This document shows, piece after piece, positions 60,188 through 64,000 of a DNA stretch of 64,000 nucleotides; the stretch's first letter is position 1, and each line of letters begins with the position of its first letter. The notes beneath the pieces are model-generated. The model was not told the origin of the DNA. It was given only the letters and a program-made list of their open reading frames with translations, and made no database searches. Source of the stretch: Caenimonas aquaedulcis. GTDB lineage: Bacteria > Pseudomonadota > Gammaproteobacteria > Burkholderiales > Burkholderiaceae_C. The stretch is taken from positions 4,058,618 through 4,122,617 of the forward strand of contig NZ_JADWYS010000001.1 of the NCBI RefSeq assembly GCF_015831345.1. Direction: 5' to 3'. A program made the position numbers and the translations under genes.

Positions 60188-62294
60188 CGCCGGGCGCGGA
60201 CACGCGCGCGATGGCGGCGCTGAGCACGTCGGCGGAGCAGGGCTTGGGCAGCACTTCGAATCCCATCTTCTCGATGGCGTCCAGCTGCTCCGCGTAGCCC
60301 GTCATGAGCAGCACCGGCAGGTTCGGGTGGGTGTCGCGCAGGTGGCGCGCGAGGGCGAGCCCGTTCATCTCCCCCGGCATCACGACGTCGGTGAGCACGA
60401 GGTCCGGCAATGCCGTGCGTGCAGCGAGCCATTCCAGTGCGCCGGCCGCCCGGTCCACGCGGGTCACCGAGCAGCCGAGCGCTTCCAGCAGGGGAATGAG
60501 GCCCATCGCGACGTCGTTGTTGTCCTCGACGAGCAGCACCGACTTGTCCAGGTTGCGGTCCACCGCCTGCGCCGACGCGGGCTGCGCCGCGGACTCGCCA
60601 TCGGCGGCGGGGAAATACAGGCTCACGGTCGTGCCTTGCCCCACGACGCTGCGGATCGTCGCGGCGCCGCCCGCGCGCTGGCACAGGCCGTACACCTGGC
60701 TCAGGCCCAGGCCCGTGCCGTGGCCGACCGGCTTGGTGGTGTAGAAGGGCTCGAACACCTTGCCGAGCGTGGCCTCGTCGATGCCCGAGCCGGTGTCGGT
60801 GGCCTCGATCAGCACGGCCTCGCCTGCGATGGTGCCGGGCATGTCCGGACGCGCATTGCGCGCGGAAATGGTGAAGGAGCCGCCGCCGGGCATCGCGTCG
60901 CGCGCGTTGATGCCGAGGTTCAGCAAGGCGAGATCGAGTTCCGCGAGGTCGATGGTGATGGGGCGCGTGTCGGGCGCGACGTCGATCCCGAGGCGGATCT
61001 GGCTGCCGAGCACCGGCGCGATCAGCTCCTTGATCTCGGGCAGGCGGTCCTGCAGGCGCACCTGTTCGGGCACGAGCACCTGGCGGCGCGAAAAGGCGAG
61101 CAGCTGCCGCGTGAGTTTCGTCGCCGAATCCACGGCGCGGCCGATGGAGTCGAGCTGGCGGCCCCCCGCGTCGCTCACGTGGCGGCGCAGGAGGAAGGCG
61201 TTGTTGCTGATCACCATCAACGCGTTGTTGAAGTCGTGCGCGACGCCGCCCGTCAGGCGGCCGAGCGCTTCGAGCTTCTGCGCCTGCCGCAGGGCTTCCT
61301 CGGCGCGCATCCGTGTGTGGGTCTCGCGCTCGAGCTCGTCGGCGGACTCCAGCGATTCGCGCGTGCGCCGCAGGGCGAAGCGCGAGGTGAAGAACAGCGC
61401 GGCGAAGGGCGGGACCCCGAGCGCGAAAAGCACGGCAAGGTCCTTCGCGATGTCCGCCCGCATGGCGGAGATGTTCATGCCGGTGCCCACGTAGAGCGGA
61501 TAGTCCCCGATCTTGCGGTAGGCGATCAGGCGGTCCTGGCCATCCGTGCTCGACACGCCGCGCAGCTGCGCCGTCGGCACGCCTTGCGCCACCTTGGCGA
61601 GCACGGGGCTGGACGCGCCCATGCGTTCGGGCTGGTTGGGCAGGCGCGGCCAGCGGGTGTAGATCTCGCCGCTCTCGCGAAACAGGTTGACGGCGAGCCC
61701 GGGTTCGTCGGCCACGAGGTCGGCATAGAAGTCCTCGAAGTACTTCGTGAGCAGGCTGAGGTTGATCACGCCCGCGAACTTGCCGTCCGGCCCGTCGAAG
61801 CGGACGCTGAGGTCCATGATCCGCTCGCGGGTCGTCCGGGTCAGGAAGGGCGCGGAAACATAGCGGCCCCCGGTGCCGGCACGGTGCGCCTGGAAGTAGG
61901 GCCGGTCGGTGAAGTCGAGCTCGGGGGGCGCCTGGGGAAACCGGCTTGTCGCGATCGGGTGGCCGTCCGCGCCGATGATCCAGATCGACTGGATCTGCGG
62001 CTGGCCCCTGATGCGCTCCGCGAGCAGGGCGTGCAACCGGGGTTGCGCCTGCCGCAGCTCAGCCATGGACTTGCCCTGCAGCTGGTCCAGGAGGCGGTCC
62101 TGCATCGCTTCGGCGCTCGCGACCACCTTGCTCGCGTGCTCGTGCGCCACCCGCAGCGAGCGGTTGACCCGCTGCTCGGGCACGTCGCTGGCCTCCCAGA
62201 AGCGGTAGGCACCGAAAATGAGGTAGATGAACACCGGCACGGCGATGCTCAGGGCGCCCAGCAGTTTCAGGGACCGCAAGGGGTCAGGTTTCAT
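60174..62294 (-). CDS. Hybrid sensor histidine kinase with dCache-like sensor and receiver
   Basis: 706 residues. TM1 near 11-30, an extracytoplasmic sensor (about 35-285, with IIGADGHPIATSRFPQAP and DFTDRPYFQAHRAGTG as in Cache domains), TM2 near 287-305, a coiled coil, phospho-acceptor His353 in GGVAHDFNNAL, N-box LGINARDAM, ATP-binding DTGSGI and GTGLGLSQVYGL, then a receiver with phospho-Asp636 (VLTDVVMPG). It senses a periplasmic ligand and phosphorylates itself and its receiver; a separate output regulator is not adjacent. VAHDFNN is the HWE-distinct form of hybrid kinases. The sensor ligand is unknown; the neighbouring amino-acid ABC operon is a candidate link. Confidence 0.92.
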   Translation of the reverse strand: MKPDPLRSLKLLGALSIAVPVFIYLIFGAYRFWEASDVPEQRVNRSLRVAHEHASKVVASAEAMQDRLLDQLQGKSMAELRQAQPRLHALLAERIRGQPQIQSIWIIGADGHPIATSRFPQAPPELDFTDRPYFQAHRAGTGGRYVSAPFLTRTTRERIMDLSVRFDGPDGKFAGVINLSLLTKYFEDFYADLVADEPGLAVNLFRESGEIYTRWPRLPNQPERMGASSPVLAKVAQGVPTAQLRGVSSTDGQDRLIAYRKIGDYPLYVGTGMNISAMRADIAKDLAVLFALGVPPFAALFFTSRFALRRTRESLESADELERETHTRMRAEEALRQAQKLEALGRLTGGVAHDFNNALMVISNNAFLLRRHVSDAGGRQLDSIGRAVDSATKLTRQLLAFSRRQVLVPEQVRLQDRLPEIKELIAPVLGSQIRLGIDVAPDTRPITIDLAELDLALLNLGINARDAMPGGGSFTISARNARPDMPGTIAGEAVLIEATDTGSGIDEATLGKVFEPFYTTKPVGHGTGLGLSQVYGLCQRAGGAATIRSVVGQGTTVSLYFPAADGESAAQPASAQAVDRNLDKSVLLVEDNNDVAMGLIPLLEALGCSVTRVDRAAGALEWLAARTALPDLVLTDVVMPGEMNGLALARHLRDTHPNLPVLLMTGYAEQLDAIEKMGFEVLPKPCSADVLSAAIARVSAPGVRPA

Positions 62295-62329
62295 TGCGCG
62301 CGATCATAGCCCGCGCGGGGCATGCGCGC

Positions 62330-63067
62330 TCAGTCGTGCAGCGAGGACAGGAATTGCTTGAGCTCCGGCGTCTCCGGCGCGCCGAACAGCGCCTGCGGCG
62401 TGCCCATCTCGTGCACGCGGCCCTGGTGCATGAAGATCACGCGGTCGCTCACCTTGCGCGCGAAGCTCATCTCGTGCGTCACCATGAGGAGGGTCATGCC
62501 TTCCTCGGCCAGGCTCTCCACCACGCGCAGCACTTCGCCGACGAGCTCCGGGTCGAGCGCGCTCGTGATCTCGTCGCACAGCAGCACGGCGGGTTCCATC
62601 GCGAGTGCGCGCGCGATCGCCACGCGCTGCTGCTGCCCGCCGGAGAGCTGCTCGGGCATCGCGTCGAACTTCTCGGCGAGGCCCACGCGATCGAGCAGTT
62701 TCTTCGCGAGCTGCACGGCTTCCTCGGCGTTTTTCTTCTTCACGAGGGTGGGCGCCAGCATGATGTTGCGGCCCACCGAGAGGTGCGGGAAGAGGTTGAA
62801 GCTCTGGAAGATCATGCCCACGCGCTGGCGCAGCTCGCGCATGGCGCCGGGGCTGTCGTGCAGCAGCGGCTTGCCGTCGACCGTCAGCGCGCCGTCCTGG
62901 AAGGTCTCCAGCCCGTTGATGCAGCGCAGCAGCGTGCTCTTGCCCGAACCGCTCTTGCCGATGATGGCGATGACCTCGCCGCTTTCGACCTTCAGGTCGA
63001 TGCCCTTCAGGACTTCGTTCGTGCCGAAGGACTTGCGCAGGGCGGTGATTTCAACGACGGGACGCAT
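62330..63067 (-). CDS. Polar-amino-acid-type ABC transporter ATP-binding protein
   Basis: 245 residues. Walker [10 protein letters not shown] (37-45), Q-loop [10 protein letters not shown], signature [15 protein letters not shown] and Walker [14 protein letters not shown], where the usual Pro of DEPT is Ile, seen in part of this group. The ATG 63067 lies 17 bases inside the end of the permease gene. Class GlnQ/HisP. Substrate-binding protein not within the window; it may lie beyond the right end. Confidence 0.93.
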   Translation of the reverse strand: MRPVVEITALRKSFGTNEVLKGIDLKVESGEVIAIIGKSGSGKSTLLRCINGLETFQDGALTVDGKPLLHDSPGAMRELRQRVGMIFQSFNLFPHLSVGRNIMLAPTLVKKKNAEEAVQLAKKLLDRVGLAEKFDAMPEQLSGGQQQRVAIARALAMEPAVLLCDEITSALDPELVGEVLRVVESLAEEGMTLLMVTHEMSFARKVSDRVIFMHQGRVHEMGTPQALFGAPETPELKQFLSSLHD

Positions 63068-63704
63068 TGATTTTTCCCTCGAGGATCTTGGCGTAGAAGC
63101 TGATGGGGTAGCACAGCGCGAAGTACAGCAGCGCGACGCAGCTGTACACGACGAAGGGCTTGAAGGTCGCATTGGTGATCATGGTGCCGGCCTTCGTGAG
63201 CTCCACGAAGCCGATGACGGACGCGAGCGCCGTGCCCTTGATCACCTGCACGAGGAAGCCGACCGTCGGCGGGATGGCGATGCGCGAGGCTTGCGGCAGC
63301 ACCACGTGACGCAGTTGCTCGCCGAAGTTCAGCGCGAGGCTCTGCGCGGCTTCCCACTGGCCCCTCGGGATGGAGGCGACGCATCCGCGCCAGATCTCGG
63401 TGAGGAAGGCGCTGGTGTAGAGCGTGAGCGCGAGCGCCGCGGCGACCCAGGGCGAGGTGTTGATGCCGAAGAGCGCGATGCCGAAGTAGGCGAGAAAGAG
63501 TTGCATCAGCAGCGGCGTGCCCTGGAACAGCTGCACGTAGCCGCCGACGAAGCGATGCGCCCAGACGGAGGGCGTCAGGCGCAGGACGAGGAGCGCGAGG
63601 CCGACGAGCCCGCCGCCGATGAAGGCGATGAGCGACAGCGCGACCGTCCAGCGGCCGGCCTGCAGCAGGTTGCGGAAGATGTCCCAGACGGTGAATTCGA
63701 CCAT
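63051..63704 (-). CDS. ABC transporter permease (HisM/GlnP type)
   Basis: 217 residues, about five TM helices. The EAA loop is [20 protein letters not shown], then [20 protein letters not shown]. It resembles the permease at 38606 strongly ([32 protein letters not shown]), so the two systems are paralogous. It starts 7 bases after the next permease ends. Confidence 0.92.
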   Translation of the reverse strand: MVEFTVWDIFRNLLQAGRWTVALSLIAFIGGGLVGLALLVLRLTPSVWAHRFVGGYVQLFQGTPLLMQLFLAYFGIALFGINTSPWVAAALALTLYTSAFLTEIWRGCVASIPRGQWEAAQSLALNFGEQLRHVVLPQASRIAIPPTVGFLVQVIKGTALASVIGFVELTKAGTMITNATFKPFVVYSCVALLYFALCYPISFYAKILEGKINASRR

Positions 63705-63711
63705 TGCGCCC

Positions 63712-64000
63712 TCACCTGCCGAAGAGGAAGCGCGGGCCGAGCCAGTTCAGCAGCTTGCGCACGCCGATGGCCAGCAGGAGGTAGATGCCCGTCGCGATCA
63801 GGAAGGCTTCGAACGCGCGGAAGTTGCGGCTCTGGATCAGGTTGGCCGCGTAGCTCAGTTCCTCGGTGGAGATCTGCCCGCAGACAGCCGAGCCGAGCAT
63901 CACGATGATGATCTGGCTCACGAGCGCCGGCCACACCTTGCGCAGCGCGGGCGGCAGCACCACGCGCATGAAGACCTGCGCATGCGTCATCGCCAGGCTC
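63712..64000 (-). CDS. ABC transporter permease, C-terminal part (truncated by window end)
   Basis: The C-terminal 90-odd residues of a PAAT-type permease: MRVVLPPALRKVWPALVSQ and MLGSAVCGQISTEELSYAAN, ending GPRFLFGR. The frame stays open to the window edge, so the start lies to the right. It pairs with the permease at 63051. The stop is 7 bases before that gene's start. Confidence 0.88.
   Translation of the reverse strand, partial: SLAMTHAQVFMRVVLPPALRKVWPALVSQIIIVMLGSAVCGQISTEELSYAANLIQSRNFRAFEAFLIATGIYLLLAIGVRKLLNWLGPRFLFGR

Overview
The window reads as one contiguous stretch of a high-GC Burkholderiales chromosome. The closest look-alikes are Comamonadaceae of the Ramlibacter/Variovorax type. 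This placement is inferred from gene content, not from a marker gene: several Bug-type solute-binding proteins, two DUF1631 proteins, GarD/GudD/KdgD sugar-acid genes, and an intergenic multi-hairpin repeat resembling ones I associate with that family. I see no rRNA, tRNA, CRISPR array, phage or insertion sequence.

Layout. (1) 1-7.0 kb is a stress or low-oxygen block: the end of a P-type cation ATPase, a host-attachment-type protein, a small secreted protein, OsmC, an ABC-type MacB/HlyD export operon and Hsp20. Three ANR/FNR-like boxes lie at matching distances from -10-like hexamers. (2) 7-12.3 kb holds an L,D-transpeptidase, a thioesterase divergent from a marR-MFS-thioredoxin-like lipoprotein operon, a membrane protein and an SDR. 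(3) 12.3-16.5 kb is a sugar-acid operon (IlvD/Edd dehydratase, SDR, 2-keto-3-deoxygalactonate kinase, KDPGal aldolase), preceded by a strong inverted repeat. (4) 16.7-21.4 kb holds housekeeping or unknown genes: a degenerate transglutaminase-like protein, an M3 peptidase, a MOSC protein and a thioesterase.

(5) 21.4-32.3 kb is the metabolic core, a glucarate/galactarate (aldaric acid) regulon. LacI plus GarD run leftward. Rightward run three Bug binding proteins, an enolase-superfamily galactarate/talarate-type dehydratase, KdgD, GudD, an HpcH/HpaI aldolase and tartronate-semialdehyde reductase. Three dehydratases make 5-keto-4-deoxyglucarate. It can then go oxidatively (KdgD to alpha-ketoglutarate semialdehyde) or by aldol cleavage (pyruvate plus tartronate semialdehyde, reduced to glycerate).

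(6) 32.3-34 kb has a 48-residue lipoprotein gene and a TPR protein fused to a PRMT-like methyltransferase. (7) 33.9-41.1 kb is a second LacI-controlled operon: a polar-amino-acid-type ABC transporter, a 2-keto-3-deoxygluconate-type kinase, a cytoplasmic beta-propeller and a 2-hydroxyacid dehydrogenase. A perfect 16-nt palindrome sits in its promoter and a near copy sits upstream of lacI. (8) 41.2-46.7 kb holds an L-2-keto-3-deoxyarabonate dehydratase with a fourth Bug protein, then small secreted and cytosolic proteins. (9) 46.7-55 kb holds an RhlE-type helicase with a structured leader, then EttA between two DUF1631 paralogues. (10) 55-64 kb holds a P1 peptidase, a DUF883-like protein, a DMT exporter with a histidine-rich tail, a glycerophosphodiesterase, GFA/GST/DOPA-dioxygenase genes, a hybrid histidine kinase and the 3' part of another amino-acid ABC operon cut by the window end.
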